64,000 bases of DNA from Candidatus Poseidoniaceae archaeon (GCA_949372875.1 CASIAW010000009.1:34064-98063); one strand, 5' to 3'. Positions 16,199-25,397 are shown, counted from the first letter of the stretch. The notes: generated by a model not told the origin, from the sequence alone. Made by a program: numbers and translations.

Positions 16199-17353
16199 AT
16201 GACAGTATCTCTACCAATGTGTTCCGTGGACTTCATGGATACTTCACTTTCTCCAGAAGAACAAGCGATAGCGGACCGGATTGAAGAGTTACGTGAACAA
16301 CTTGGAGACCAATTATTGATACTTGGTCATCACTATCAGCGAGACAGTATTGTCATGCATGCTGATTTCCTTGGAGATTCGTTCATGTTGAGCCAAATGG
16401 CAGCAGAATCGAAGGCAAAATACATCGTGTTTTGTGGTGTTCATTTCATGGCAGAATCCGCAGACATTCTCACAAATGATGACCAAGTTGTCGTTCTTCC
16501 AAACATGAGGGCAGGTTGTTCCATGGCTGACATGGCCACACTGGTTGAGGTTGAATCCGCTTGGGATACGCTTCTACTTGAAGCCGGACTTGACGACCCT
16601 ATTGACCGAGAAGACCCAACTGCTCTCGCATCTGACGGTGACAAATTTTTGGTCCCTGTGACCTACATGAACAGCAGTGCAGATTTGAAAGACTTTGTTG
16701 GACGTCACGGTGGAATTGTATGTACTTCAAGCAATGCTCAAGGTGTGCTGAACTGGGCATTTGAACGCGCAGGCAAGAACGGTGCAGTGCTGTTTTTCCC
16801 AGATCAACACCTCGGCCGAAATACAGGAAACGCCATGGGTATTTCTCTTGATTTAATGCCAACATGGACACCGGGGATTGGTGCAATGGGTGAATTGAAA
16901 GGCAGTCGTATCATTTTGTGGCATGGATTCTGTTCTGTCCATAAACGATTTACGAAAGCCCAAATTGATGATTTCCGAGTACGTCACACCGACGGGATTG
17001 TCGTCGTTCATCCAGAATGTCCTATTGAGACAGTTGAGGCGAGTGATGCCAATGGTTCAACACAATTTATTCGAAATTTTGTTGCCGAACAACCTTCAGG
17101 TTCTAAAATCGCTATTGGAACTGAAATTAACATGGTTGCCCGATTGGCAGATGAACATCCCGACAAATTGATTGAATGCTTAGATGAAGAAATTTGTCCT
17201 TGCTCGACGATGTATATGATTCACCCCGCTTATTTGATGGATGTGCTCGAACGAATTATCGATGGAGAAAAACCAAATCAAATTCAAGTCCCTCCTTCTA
17301 TTCAAGAAGGTTCTCTTTGGGCATTAGAACGAATGTTGAGTGTTAAGAAGTGA
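16199..17353 (+). CDS. nadA: Quinolinate synthase
   Basis: Condenses iminoaspartate with dihydroxyacetone phosphate to quinolinate in NAD synthesis, using a [4Fe-4S] cluster. The three expected cluster cysteines can be seen in MRAGCSMAD, VHPECPIE and EEICPCSTMYM. Typical motifs GHHYQRD near the N-terminus and GIVCTSSNAQGVLNWAFE and FFPDQHLGRNTG in the middle are intact. 384 residues from the ATG at 16199; ATGs at 16217 and 16235 are alternatives and the family core begins only after the last of these. NadB and NadC are not in the window. Convergent with the PAP2 gene with no spacer. Confidence 0.94.
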   Translation: MTVSLPMCSVDFMDTSLSPEEQAIADRIEELREQLGDQLLILGHHYQRDSIVMHADFLGDSFMLSQMAAESKAKYIVFCGVHFMAESADILTNDDQVVVLPNMRAGCSMADMATLVEVESAWDTLLLEAGLDDPIDREDPTALASDGDKFLVPVTYMNSSADLKDFVGRHGGIVCTSSNAQGVLNWAFERAGKNGAVLFFPDQHLGRNTGNAMGISLDLMPTWTPGIGAMGELKGSRIILWHGFCSVHKRFTKAQIDDFRVRHTDGIVVVHPECPIETVEASDANGSTQFIRNFVAEQPSGSKIAIGTEINMVARLADEHPDKLIECLDEEICPCSTMYMIHPAYLMDVLERIIDGEKPNQIQVPPSIQEGSLWALERMLSVKK

Positions 17354-19441
17354 TTATTCTTCTTCAGAGCGGCTCATCGTTTTCCTTGATTCTGATTGTC
17401 TTTGGACAATGTGTGTAAATACGAGAAATACCCCTAAAATCATTCCAATCTGGAGTATCACATTGGAATATACGGTAAGTGCAGGTTCCCAAGAATGAAT
17501 CTGGATGGTGACTTCCCCATCAATAGACTCTTCAAAATAGACAAGATGATTTTCTAAAACCTGAGGTCCCCATTGATGTAAATCATCTGAAGTGAGTAAC
17601 TGAGTATGATTGTTGGTAAGGTTGACGAATTGAATTTCACCATCCATGTACTTCTCAATTGGATTTGTTGGGTCTAAGTGGTCACGAATCGACCAAGCTA
17701 AGATTCCATTTTTTATTGATGGATCACTTACGGCATACTTTGCATCACTTGCAAGCCATTGTAGCCCATTTGAACGGTTATAGACAACCAAACGTTCCGT
17801 GGCTGAGACATTCACAGTGACTGCTATGAAGTTCTCATCGAATACAAAGTCAGTGATTGTAGCGTTTTCCATATCGACTGGAGTGCCCCATGATTCAAGG
17901 ATTTCATCTTGCTCGGGAGTTGAAGATGCATTGATATTTTCGATAGTGATAGAGCCTGCAGAACCGATTCGTGAGAGAAGTACACTGGTTGGCTCGTTCT
18001 CGAGAACCATTGCGATTTCAATTCCATTTGCTCGAACAAGGTCAATGTCTGCGACATCGAAACCGAGAGGGATTTCTATTCCTAAGCTGTTGTATGCACT
18101 CAATAATCCATTCATTTTCGCTATAATGTATGCAGACTCTCCAGTTCCAGTGAGCAAGATATAATCCGGGCGCTCCATTTGAATGCTCAGTATCGGACTC
18201 GTGGAGGAATGCAGCATATCGAGATTGAATACTGACAATGTTGTCAAATTCGCAATTGCCAGTTTAGATCCACTGAGTGCATAGGGTGAATCAGTTTCAA
18301 TACTACCATTCATGAGCTCCCAGTTTAGATTTAAATCTGCTAAATTGTGAACGACAACAACTGGCCCAGTTAATCGATTATCAATGGTTGCCATCCATCC
18401 ATCACTGGTTGCTACGCCTTGAGGTGCTTCAATTCCATCAGCGGGTAAGGATTGACTACTCAAATCCCATGTGATGACAGAAAAGAGCAGCAAAAATACA
18501 ACGATTGCCATAACGCCTGTTTCTCGACTCTTGGGGTTCCGATAGCGGTGGTAAATACTGGAACACCGACTCTTGATAATCCCGAATGCTTTTTTTGGAT
18601 TTGTCAAAAGTGTCACAATACGGGCGTTCATCGTTCGTTCATCAAACACTTTCCACCATGATTCAGATGTTCTGTCAGCAACTGAAACAGCCAGTGCTGC
18701 AATCAACATTCCTCCGATGATGTCTGAAAACCAGTGAATTCCGAGATAGATAATAGCAAAAGCAGTAATCAATGTGTAGGTGAGGACCAATGCTCGATAA
18801 TTGTTCCACCTTCTGTCCTCATCAAACCGAGTTAGACACAACCACACCGCAAACGGAATACCAATATGGAGCGAGGGCATTCCGTTGGTGAATGGATCAA
18901 TGCGTCGGAACCAATCACTAATTTCTGGCGTTAAATCATATGCCAAAGTTTCCATTCCAGGGATGTAGTCCCCCGTTACTCGAACATTGAAAAACAGATA
19001 GAAAGGTATCGCTAGAATGTAGACCCATGCAATGCTCAATGTCATTCGGTCAGCAATCCATCGGTCATCGAAAAAGGCAAAGTAGAAGATAGAAACGTAG
19101 CAAATAAACATGAACCCTGACACATAAAAATGGGTGAGAGCAACGGTCAACCATTTTGCTTCAAACAGTTTCTGGACTTCTAAAACAAGGTCTCCTTCAA
19201 TTCCATAAATCAATGGCGTCATGTCCAAACCAGTGTTTGCAATGATGATTCGGTCTAACTGGTCTAGAATATCTTTGGAATTGTAAATCACGAATACAAT
19301 CAAGATGTGAATCCAATACCTTCGAAAGAAATCCACAAAAGTAGGTAATGTGATTTTCATCCATGGTGGTTTAAACACAGGCAATAAGATGACGCCAAGC
19401 GCTAATGCACTGACCAGCCAACTGAGATATATGCCGTCCAT
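17354..19441 (-). CDS. PAP2-superfamily membrane phosphatase/phosphotransferase fused to a large extracytoplasmic domain
   Basis: 695 residues. The first 270 form a multi-helix PAP2 domain with the signature segments FTNGMPSLHIG (about 188-198) and YLGIHWFSDIIGG (about 228-240), related to inositol-phosphotransferase (AUR1-like) members. A further helix (about 312-330) leads into roughly 330 soluble residues of repeated short beta strands (DGWMATIDNRLTGPVVVVHNL; SKLAIANLTTLSVFNLD; NGILAWSIRD) that look like a beta-propeller, and the chain ends in a membrane helix (about 655-680). Such a fusion is not typical of the family. Likely acts on lipid-linked phosphate or glycerophospholipid at the outer face. 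Exact substrate unknown. Confidence 0.8.
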   Translation of the reverse strand: MDGIYLSWLVSALALGVILLPVFKPPWMKITLPTFVDFFRRYWIHILIVFVIYNSKDILDQLDRIIIANTGLDMTPLIYGIEGDLVLEVQKLFEAKWLTVALTHFYVSGFMFICYVSIFYFAFFDDRWIADRMTLSIAWVYILAIPFYLFFNVRVTGDYIPGMETLAYDLTPEISDWFRRIDPFTNGMPSLHIGIPFAVWLCLTRFDEDRRWNNYRALVLTYTLITAFAIIYLGIHWFSDIIGGMLIAALAVSVADRTSESWWKVFDERTMNARIVTLLTNPKKAFGIIKSRCSSIYHRYRNPKSRETGVMAIVVFLLLFSVITWDLSSQSLPADGIEAPQGVATSDGWMATIDNRLTGPVVVVHNLADLNLNWELMNGSIETDSPYALSGSKLAIANLTTLSVFNLDMLHSSTSPILSIQMERPDYILLTGTGESAYIIAKMNGLLSAYNSLGIEIPLGFDVADIDLVRANGIEIAMVLENEPTSVLLSRIGSAGSITIENINASSTPEQDEILESWGTPVDMENATITDFVFDENFIAVTVNVSATERLVVYNRSNGLQWLASDAKYAVSDPSIKNGILAWSIRDHLDPTNPIEKYMDGEIQFVNLTNNHTQLLTSDDLHQWGPQVLENHLVYFEESIDGEVTIQIHSWEPALTVYSNVILQIGMILGVFLVFTHIVQRQSESRKTMSRSEEE

Positions 19442-19522
19442 TGGTGAACCTCAACCCCTACGGGGTTGGGTATTACACATGAAACCTCGCAGTAAAAATG
19501 CCGAGATTGGTCATTCCTTGAC

Positions 19523-19876
19523 TTACCATGCGCCGTGGACGTATGGTTTGCCGTTGTCAGGATCTCTTCGGTTCGCTAAATCCCAAATTCGTTCGAAACG
19601 ATAGATTCCACTTGAGCATCCTTGAGTCCATTCAAATCCAAGAGCATAATTCCCAACAGTTCGAACTTTGGGCTTTTCTTTTGGCAAGGCTTCAACTTGT
19701 CTTCGAAGATTTTTGCTCGCTTCATCCACGTTTCGTAATGGAGAGCATTTCGCACATGGGCAAGCATGACGTAGGTCATCGTAGGTAATCTGAAATTCCG
19801 AGCCATCTTCATATGTCACGACGACATCCAATTCTCGACGTTCAAAACGCTTCATGTTGGGCAGTTCATCGGTCAT
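19523..19876 (-). CDS. DUF971-domain protein (probable Fe-S assembly partner)
   Basis: About 117 residues after choosing the ATG at 19876, which follows a GGTGA ribosome site and lies 10 bp behind the Mrp stop. The DUF971 pattern is clear: LDVVVTYEDGSEFQITYDDLRHACPCAKC, then VRTVGNYALGFEWTQGCSSGIYRFERIW. The HACPCAKC cysteine cluster and the GCSSGIY motif are kept. In plant HCF101 a DUF971 domain is fused to an Mrp ATPase, so this adjacent pair is probably the split equivalent and works in Fe-S cluster or cofactor delivery; that link is established for HCF101 and inferred here. Confidence 0.85.
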   Translation of the reverse strand: MTDELPNMKRFERRELDVVVTYEDGSEFQITYDDLRHACPCAKCSPLRNVDEASKNLRRQVEALPKEKPKVRTVGNYALGFEWTQGCSSGIYRFERIWDLANRRDPDNGKPYVHGAW

Positions 19877-19886
19877 AATGTCACCT

Positions 19887-20894
19887 TCAAATAATTTCAA
19901 GACCTGAACCAGAGTCTTCGACAATTTGCTCTTGCAATGCAGAAACTACGGCGGCAAAGGCAATTGCAGATGGTCCTTCAGGTTCACTTACGATTCGATG
20001 GACTCCGTCATCTCCTCCACGAACAAATCCGGGGTCAAACGGTAGAGCGCCGAGGAAGGGCACTCCAAATTCTTCAGCGGTAAGTTTCCCTCCACCTTCT
20101 TTGAAAATATCCAGTGTCACACTAAATGCGCCACTGTCATCAGCTGTGGTCTTCAATGTCTTGCCTGCGGGAGCCGCAATCTCAATTTCTGAACCAGGTT
20201 TTGCTTTACCCGATATGGTATATCCACTCATATTTTCGACAACTCCGAGTACGGGGACTTTGAGTGATTCAGAAAAGGTAATCGATTTTCTACTGTCAAG
20301 AAGGGCAACTTCTTGAGGCGTGGTTACAATGACCATTCCATCAATGTCTGGAAGTGATTGAGCGACAGTCAATGGCTCATCAGAGGTGCCTGGAGGGAAG
20401 TCAATGATGAGGTAATCGAGATTCCCCCATTCGACATCTCCAATAAATTGCTGAATTGCACCGAGTTTAATCGGTCCTCGCCAAACGACTGGAGTATCTT
20501 CATTATCGAGTAAAAACGCCATAGAGATAACTTTGACTCCAAGGTGGCCTTGAGCCGGATGTATTCGTCCTGATTCGACATGAAGTCGGCGTCCGTCAAG
20601 TCCCATCATTTTCGGAACATTTGGCCCTGTTATGTCGATATCCAGAATACCGACCGATAGGCCTTGTTGAGCGAGAGAAAGTGCAAGGCCGGTAGATACG
20701 GTGGATTTCCCAACGCCACCTTTTCCTGAAAGGACCATGACCTTGTGTTTGATTTTCTTACTTATTTCTTCCATCGACATCTTACGCTTCATTTGTGCGT
20801 AAGCCTGTTCCATTTTCTTTTGTTCTTGTGGCGATGCTTCTGCAGGCGCGACATCCCCTTTGGGGTCATGAGTAGAGACGGGTGAATCCGACAT
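19887..20894 (-). CDS. Mrp/NBP35-family Fe-S carrier ATPase (ApbC) with unusual insert
   Basis: P-loop ATPase that carries [4Fe-4S] clusters to apoproteins. The deviant Walker A VLSGKGGVGKST, DIDITGPNVPKMMG switch, FPPGTSDEP loop and TPQEVALLDSRKS are all intact. About 335 residues from the ATG at 20894, which has AAGGA upstream; a longer frame to 20939 overlaps the preceding gene. Oddity: after VVENMSGY the usual CxxC cysteines are absent. About 36 residues (DNA 20112-20219) resembling a bacterial Ig-like strand pattern (KAKPGSEIEIAAPAG ... TTADDSGAFSVTL) stand in their place before the normal DIFKEGGG...AEEFGVPFLG segment returns. Cluster binding at the dimer interface would therefore have to differ. 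Confidence 0.9.
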   Translation of the reverse strand: MSDSPVSTHDPKGDVAPAEASPQEQKKMEQAYAQMKRKMSMEEISKKIKHKVMVLSGKGGVGKSTVSTGLALSLAQQGLSVGILDIDITGPNVPKMMGLDGRRLHVESGRIHPAQGHLGVKVISMAFLLDNEDTPVVWRGPIKLGAIQQFIGDVEWGNLDYLIIDFPPGTSDEPLTVAQSLPDIDGMVIVTTPQEVALLDSRKSITFSESLKVPVLGVVENMSGYTISGKAKPGSEIEIAAPAGKTLKTTADDSGAFSVTLDIFKEGGGKLTAEEFGVPFLGALPFDPGFVRGGDDGVHRIVSEPEGPSAIAFAAVVSALQEQIVEDSGSGLEII

Positions 20895-20919
20895 GTTCCT
20901 TGGACCGCTCGACGGTACT

Positions 20920-21372
20920 TCAACCCATCTTTTCGGCATGCATTTGATTTAACAGTCTTCGATGATACAAATGCACAAGCGATGTGATGAATAGAAAACT
21001 TAGTGTGAGTGTGATATCAATGGACTGGTCGGCATATGCCCATGCTAAGGCAACAGCCAGCAGTAGAGAGATTGCGTGTCCCGTTGAGTTGGCAACTCGT
21101 TTTTCTTTCAAGACCACGACTCGTCCGAACATGATGATGCAGGGGCCGATGATAAACGTCAGCAATGTAATGCTGCCTGCAACGAGTGTAAAGGCAAGGT
21201 CCCAATCCTGAGCAGCTGCGATGATGTGCGCAAAGAATAAGCCAGCGTAAAGGGTAGCTGAAAAACAAATGCCACGGAGGAGGCTCGGAGCATTTCGTAA
21301 CATACTTTTTCCAGTTCTTTCTCCTTTGAGAACTCTTCTATATTGGGAATAAATAAATACGCTTGCTTGCAT
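20920..21372 (-). CDS. Membrane protein of unknown function (four-helix)
   Basis: About 150 residues from the ATG at 21372 (MQASVFIYSQYRRVLKG). It has about four hydrophobic helices at roughly residues 30-50, 60-85, 98-118 and 122-140. The basic loop VVVLKEKRVANSTGHA and a His-rich C-terminus (LVHLYHRRLL) are notable. I recognise no family. Longer starts at 21414 and 21492 exist, but they would overlap the phosphatase gene on the other strand, so the short start is preferred with modest certainty. It overlaps the longest possible Mrp reading frame and may be co-transcribed with mrp. Confidence 0.55.
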   Translation of the reverse strand: MQASVFIYSQYRRVLKGERTGKSMLRNAPSLLRGICFSATLYAGLFFAHIIAAAQDWDLAFTLVAGSITLLTFIIGPCIIMFGRVVVLKEKRVANSTGHAISLLLAVALAWAYADQSIDITLTLSFLFITSLVHLYHRRLLNQMHAEKMG

Positions 21373-21380
21373 GGCAAAGT

Positions 21381-21743
21381 ATGCGCCTCTTATTCGTCTG
21401 CGTTGGTAATTCATGTCGTTCACAAATGGCTGAAGGAATCGCTCGCTCAATGGGCTTTTCAGCAGATTCTGCGGGTACCCATCCGGCAGCAAGTATTGCC
21501 AGTAACGCCGTGGTTGTTCTGAACAACAGAGGCATCTCTACCGAGGGCATGGTGCCGAAGAGTGTAGATGGCTTTTCTGCAGAGGATTACGACATGGTTA
21601 TATCGATGGGTTGTGGTGTCCATTGTCCATTAATGAGAATTGATCAAGACTGGGAACTTGAAGATCCAGTCGGACAAGAATTATCCGTGTATCAGTCGAC
21701 TGCTGCGCAAATAGAAAAGAACCTCAACTCCTTATTGGAGTGA
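21381..21743 (+). CDS. ArsC-type arsenate reductase / low-molecular-weight tyrosine phosphatase
   Basis: About 120 residues of the LMW-PTP fold. The P-loop FVCVGNSCRSQMAEG carries the CX5R nucleophile motif right at the N-terminus, and the segment DYDMVISMGCGVHCPL resembles the MGC-x-x-x-CP signature of thioredoxin-coupled ArsC, with two further cysteines for the disulfide cascade. WELEDPVGQ is the Asp general-acid loop. This favours arsenate reduction over protein dephosphorylation, but no arsenite exporter is nearby. The ATG at 21381 gives the P-loop at the usual distance; a TTG start at 21363 is unlikely. Divergent from, and almost abutting, a membrane protein gene. Confidence 0.82.
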   Translation: MRLLFVCVGNSCRSQMAEGIARSMGFSADSAGTHPAASIASNAVVVLNNRGISTEGMVPKSVDGFSAEDYDMVISMGCGVHCPLMRIDQDWELEDPVGQELSVYQSTAAQIEKNLNSLLE

Positions 21744-22061
21744 TTATTCTTCTTCGCTCGGGACTTCTCCTACGCCGTCGATTTCGATGGTAAGGACGCT
21801 AACAGTCCGATCTCTGTTATCTTGAGTGAGTGTCTCAGAGGCGCAATGAATGTTGCCAATGATTACTTCTTCAGGTAAGCCTTGAGCGATGATTCCATTT
21901 CTTCTTCGACATATTTCTGCCACATCGACAGCTCGACCAATTGTGGCGCCTCGTGCAACGAGTTGAACCTGACGGTTTCCTTCTTCCATTGCCATGACGA
22001 CTGCTCGAACATATGCATGCAATGGTTTTTTACCAATAAAAATAGAACGTCGCTCACCCAC
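21744..22061 (-). CDS. albA: Alba-family archaeal chromatin/RNA-binding protein
   Basis: 105 residues with the whole Alba core: IFIGKKPLHAYVRAVVMAM (the GKKP loop contains the lysine that is acetylated in Sulfolobus Alba), VQLVARGATIGRAVDVAEICRRR, and a final beta strand before an acidic tail VPSEEE. Binds double-stranded DNA or RNA as dimers and compacts the chromosome. It starts with GTG at 22061, with GGGAG 5 nt upstream, rather than ATG. It ends exactly where the convergent ArsC-like gene stops. No histone gene is visible in the window. Confidence 0.92.
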   Translation of the reverse strand: MGERRSIFIGKKPLHAYVRAVVMAMEEGNRQVQLVARGATIGRAVDVAEICRRRNGIIAQGLPEEVIIGNIHCASETLTQDNRDRTVSVLTIEIDGVGEVPSEEE

Positions 22062-22170
22062 AATACTCCCTCAAAATTGACTGGGCGTCACTTGCGGTTA
22101 ATGCTTCGCTTTGAATCGAGGTGAAAAAGCCCAAAAAACAAAGCAAAAATGGGGAATTAAGTGGTGATGG

Positions 22171-22242
22171 TACGGACGCCGGGATTTGAACCCGGGTTCA
22201 AGCGTTGGCAACGCTCGGTGATAACCGCTACACTACGTCCGT
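22171..22242 (-). tRNA. tRNA-Gly (GCC)
   Basis: Full cloverleaf of 72 nt on the minus strand: acceptor ACGGACG/CGTCCGT, D arm GTG/CAC with GGTTAT loop, anticodon stem GAGCG/CGCTT around loop TTGCCAA (anticodon GCC), T arm CCGGG-TTCAAAT-CCCGG, discriminator A. CCA is not encoded. The first acceptor pair is A-U, which is uncommon. No intron. Confidence 0.93.
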
Positions 22243-22268
22243 AGATGTAATCACCCCAAAGTGCGGCA

Positions 22269-22276
22269 GTATAAAC
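22269..22276 (-). promoter_or_regulatory. TATA box of tRNA-Gly (GCC)
   Basis: The minus strand reads GTTTATAC about 27-34 nt upstream of the mature tRNA 5' end, the normal distance for an archaeal TATA element. Confidence 0.5.
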
Positions 22277-22298
22277 GGTTGTCGGCTCGACTGAGTGC

Positions 22299-25200
22299 TC
22301 AATTAAATCCGAAACGGTCCTGGCCCTGTTCATTTTCTGGTCTGTTGCGAATTGAGATAAACACGACGACCGCAACTCCGATGCCAAAGACGGCGAGGAT
22401 TCCGATTAATACACCCGTAGTGAGTATCTGACCGCCCACGCCGGGCAGGGTCGTTTGTTCTTCAACAAGCTGTATGGCGACAGAGGTCGTAGGGCTTACT
22501 TCACCATAGACATCAGATGCCTGAATCAAAACCTCATGAGTCCCAAGTGGAATGCTGCTTCGGACTTGCATTTCTGTTGTGTATATTCCGTCATTTGCAG
22601 TCACATCTCCGTTGGTTCCATCATCATACATCCTTTGCCATGTGGCTTGTGATGTAAAGGGAGTAAAGACTCCCAAATTCGCTTGAGCGACGAGGACTCC
22701 ATCATCATCATTGATTTCAACTTCAAGCAGAAACGTTGACCCCTCTCCATTTCTCTCTAGAGTTTGAAGCCCGGGAGAAATGATGCTTGGGCCAGTGTTG
22801 ATGACACGTATGCTCATCTCTTTCATGATCAAATCTGAAACATGGTGAGGTCCATATATGGCTTGAAGAGAAGAATTCATCCCATCAGCATGCCAGAGAG
22901 TGGTGAACACTTTTTCACCTAAACCATCGGTCAAAACAAAGGGTAACACTTGCTGCCCAGGTGTCATAGATTCTGGGACTGTGAAAGAACCAATCCAGAC
23001 GCCACCTGACTGGGTTAACGTAATCAACTCCCCTCCCGAATCTCTCAAGTCAATGATTATTTCTTCGACTCCGTGTCCATCATAGGCTTGCGCATTTACA
23101 ATCATGACCGTGCCTCGAGGACCGGTATCCGGTAAAATTTCAAAGGCATGCAGGCGTGGCCCTTGATTAATTACTTCAATCTCCCCAAATCCGATAGAAG
23201 TAAGGCCCCAAGTGTCAGTTGCTGTAATATTCAGCGTAATGTTTCCGACTTCAAGGCCTTGAACTAGAATCTGTGTCGTAAAGCGATTGTCTCCAACGGT
23301 TGCGTCTCCATCAAGTCCTCTGTCATTCATGCTCACGGTATCTCCTCCAATGGGCGATAAATCGATTGTAACTGCGTCGACGTTCATTTCTTGGTCGGAG
23401 ATGTGAGCAACTAGGGTGCCTACGCTTCCTCCTTCGCCATAAATGAGGCCTTCTTCAATATAAAGCTCGACGAGTGTTGGAGCAGTGTTATTTTCAGCAG
23501 TGATTACCGATGGAGAGAGAATACGTTCGACCATCTGGCTTTCAGTGAAGTTTGCAGTTTCATTTTCGCTGCCATAAGGTATCTCTAAAATTCGATTAAC
23601 ACTTGAAATTAAACCCATCAATGGACCTTGGTCAATGATTGAACCAGAGGCAGAACCGCTCCCGTCATAATTTCCAGTCCAGTTTGTAACGTGCAAATTA
23701 AAGCCGTCACGAGGGTCATTACCAGTAGATTCTGCAGTAATGACCAGAGACAAACCTTCTTGTTCTGCGAGCCTGATTGTATCTCCAGGAATGAGCGGTA
23801 TTGGCATTAACCCCGTTTCTCTAGAAATGGTAATTTCACCCAAAATATCTTCTGTTTCAGGTTGCGTTGTGTTGACTTGAATTGGACTGTTTTCCGGCCG
23901 TTCATCACCGCTTGAAGGGTCAGCTCCAGTTTCCTCCCATACGATTCGAACGGTTTTGTTTTCCCATTCTGACTGTACGACTTGGTAATCCCACGATTCG
24001 TTATGGTTCGCACCAACACCTTGTCCGTCGAAAAAGTTTCCACCGTTGACTCCAGTAATATTGAACCAAGTTTCCTGATGAATTACATTGACTAAAAAGA
24101 CAACTTGCGTTGCGTTCGCTTGGTCTCCAGTTTCTTCAATTCCACGAACAATTCCAAAGGTACCTTGAGCATCGCCAGTAATGACGCCATCCATGTGCAA
24201 GTCATCTTTCAAGGTGATTCCATCTTCGGTCAACCAATGCAAGTCATGAATGGTTCCATTGATCATGATACTCGAGTTCTCGTCTTCCTCATTTAAGCCA
24301 AAAGTACCTTGGCCGATAAATTCGCTTTTTTGGTCGGTACGAATACCGTCTTCCCAGCGGTCAAGGAAAGTCAAACCGTCTAAAGAGACATCCATTCGGA
24401 AATCATCATCGTCAAGAATCATATCAGCAAGAGCCTCAAATTGGGTATGCTGTAATCTTCGGACTCCATTTTCATCCCACGTTTCTAAGAAAAAAACACT
24501 CACTTCCCCAGTGACATTGAGACCTTCAACACCGTCCTCATCCTCTTCACTGATGAGCAAGTCCCCGGTTGCTTCAATTCGCAACCTCTCGGAAAGGTTA
24601 CCATCAATCATTGACCGGTTGAACCATCCTTCAGAGACATTGGCAGTAACTTCACTCTGTGAATCGCCATCGAGGGTTACAAGGTGAAGTAAGCCACTTC
24701 CTCGTGCATCGAAAACTTGAGATGTCAACACGCCAGATTGAATGGTTTCATTCTTCCAAATTGAATCTAAACGTAGATTGAGGCTTGTAGTACTCTCATT
24801 TGTATTCTCTAATGTCGTGAGATTACCATCTCCCAACTCCCACGAGTTAAGCACAGTTCCTTGACGCATCTGCCAGCCCTGGCCATCGAAGTCCAAGGAG
24901 AACCCTTGTTCTCCCTCTGATGTAGTATACGTCTGATCTAGGTCCCATGACGTCTTGAGCAACACCTCATGATCGGCCATTGGTTGGTTCCAAGTTCCGA
25001 CGGTAAAACTCCGAACCGTTTGAACAGGTTCTGTGAGTACTGTTCCATCCCAGCCGTTTATAGCAACGGTGATTGTAATTTCATCCCCCCATTCCAAAGT
25101 CGTATTGAGCACTGCATGGGCAACCCGGTTCTCATCAATCGAATCCCATGTGATGAATACATCTGTGGCTTGGAGAGAGCCGTTTTGAACATGAATGACA

Positions 25201-25397
25201 TCGACGTCAATGTCATAGGATCCGTTGTCGGCAAAAGTAATCAGGTATGCATGTTCATTCAAACCTCCATTTCCTTCAAGCCACGCTGTATTAATGGTAG
25301 GTGAGGTCGGTTGGTCTTCGGCACTTGCAGAGAATACCAGAGGTAGAATCATCATCACAAAAAGGGTGATTGCCAGTCTCGGTTTCTGGTTCCTCAT
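22299..25397 (-). CDS. Large secreted, membrane-anchored surface protein with Ig-like domains
   Basis: 1032 residues. A signal peptide (basic start, hydrophobic run to about residue 24, then SASAEDQP), a long extracytoplasmic region rich in Asp, Asn, Thr and Gly, and one C-terminal membrane helix (about 990-1015) with a short basic tail, so anchored outward from the cell membrane. Residues from about 670 on contain at least three Ig-like units with recurring DGDATVGDNRFTTQILV and DDGTNGDVTANDGIYTTEM motifs, typical of choice-of-anchor or Y_Y_Y-like surface domains. Many N-x-S/T sites suggest N-glycosylation. No enzymatic motif seen. Follows tRNA-Gly on the same strand. Confidence 0.85.
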   Translation of the reverse strand: MRNQKPRLAITLFVMMILPLVFSASAEDQPTSPTINTAWLEGNGGLNEHAYLITFADNGSYDIDVDVIHVQNGSLQATDVFITWDSIDENRVAHAVLNTTLEWGDEITITVAINGWDGTVLTEPVQTVRSFTVGTWNQPMADHEVLLKTSWDLDQTYTTSEGEQGFSLDFDGQGWQMRQGTVLNSWELGDGNLTTLENTNESTTSLNLRLDSIWKNETIQSGVLTSQVFDARGSGLLHLVTLDGDSQSEVTANVSEGWFNRSMIDGNLSERLRIEATGDLLISEEDEDGVEGLNVTGEVSVFFLETWDENGVRRLQHTQFEALADMILDDDDFRMDVSLDGLTFLDRWEDGIRTDQKSEFIGQGTFGLNEEDENSSIMINGTIHDLHWLTEDGITLKDDLHMDGVITGDAQGTFGIVRGIEETGDQANATQVVFLVNVIHQETWFNITGVNGGNFFDGQGVGANHNESWDYQVVQSEWENKTVRIVWEETGADPSSGDERPENSPIQVNTTQPETEDILGEITISRETGLMPIPLIPGDTIRLAEQEGLSLVITAESTGNDPRDGFNLHVTNWTGNYDGSGSASGSIIDQGPLMGLISSVNRILEIPYGSENETANFTESQMVERILSPSVITAENNTAPTLVELYIEEGLIYGEGGSVGTLVAHISDQEMNVDAVTIDLSPIGGDTVSMNDRGLDGDATVGDNRFTTQILVQGLEVGNITLNITATDTWGLTSIGFGEIEVINQGPRLHAFEILPDTGPRGTVMIVNAQAYDGHGVEEIIIDLRDSGGELITLTQSGGVWIGSFTVPESMTPGQQVLPFVLTDGLGEKVFTTLWHADGMNSSLQAIYGPHHVSDLIMKEMSIRVINTGPSIISPGLQTLERNGEGSTFLLEVEINDDDGVLVAQANLGVFTPFTSQATWQRMYDDGTNGDVTANDGIYTTEMQVRSSIPLGTHEVLIQASDVYGEVSPTTSVAIQLVEEQTTLPGVGGQILTTGVLIGILAVFGIGVAVVVFISIRNRPENEQGQDRFGFN

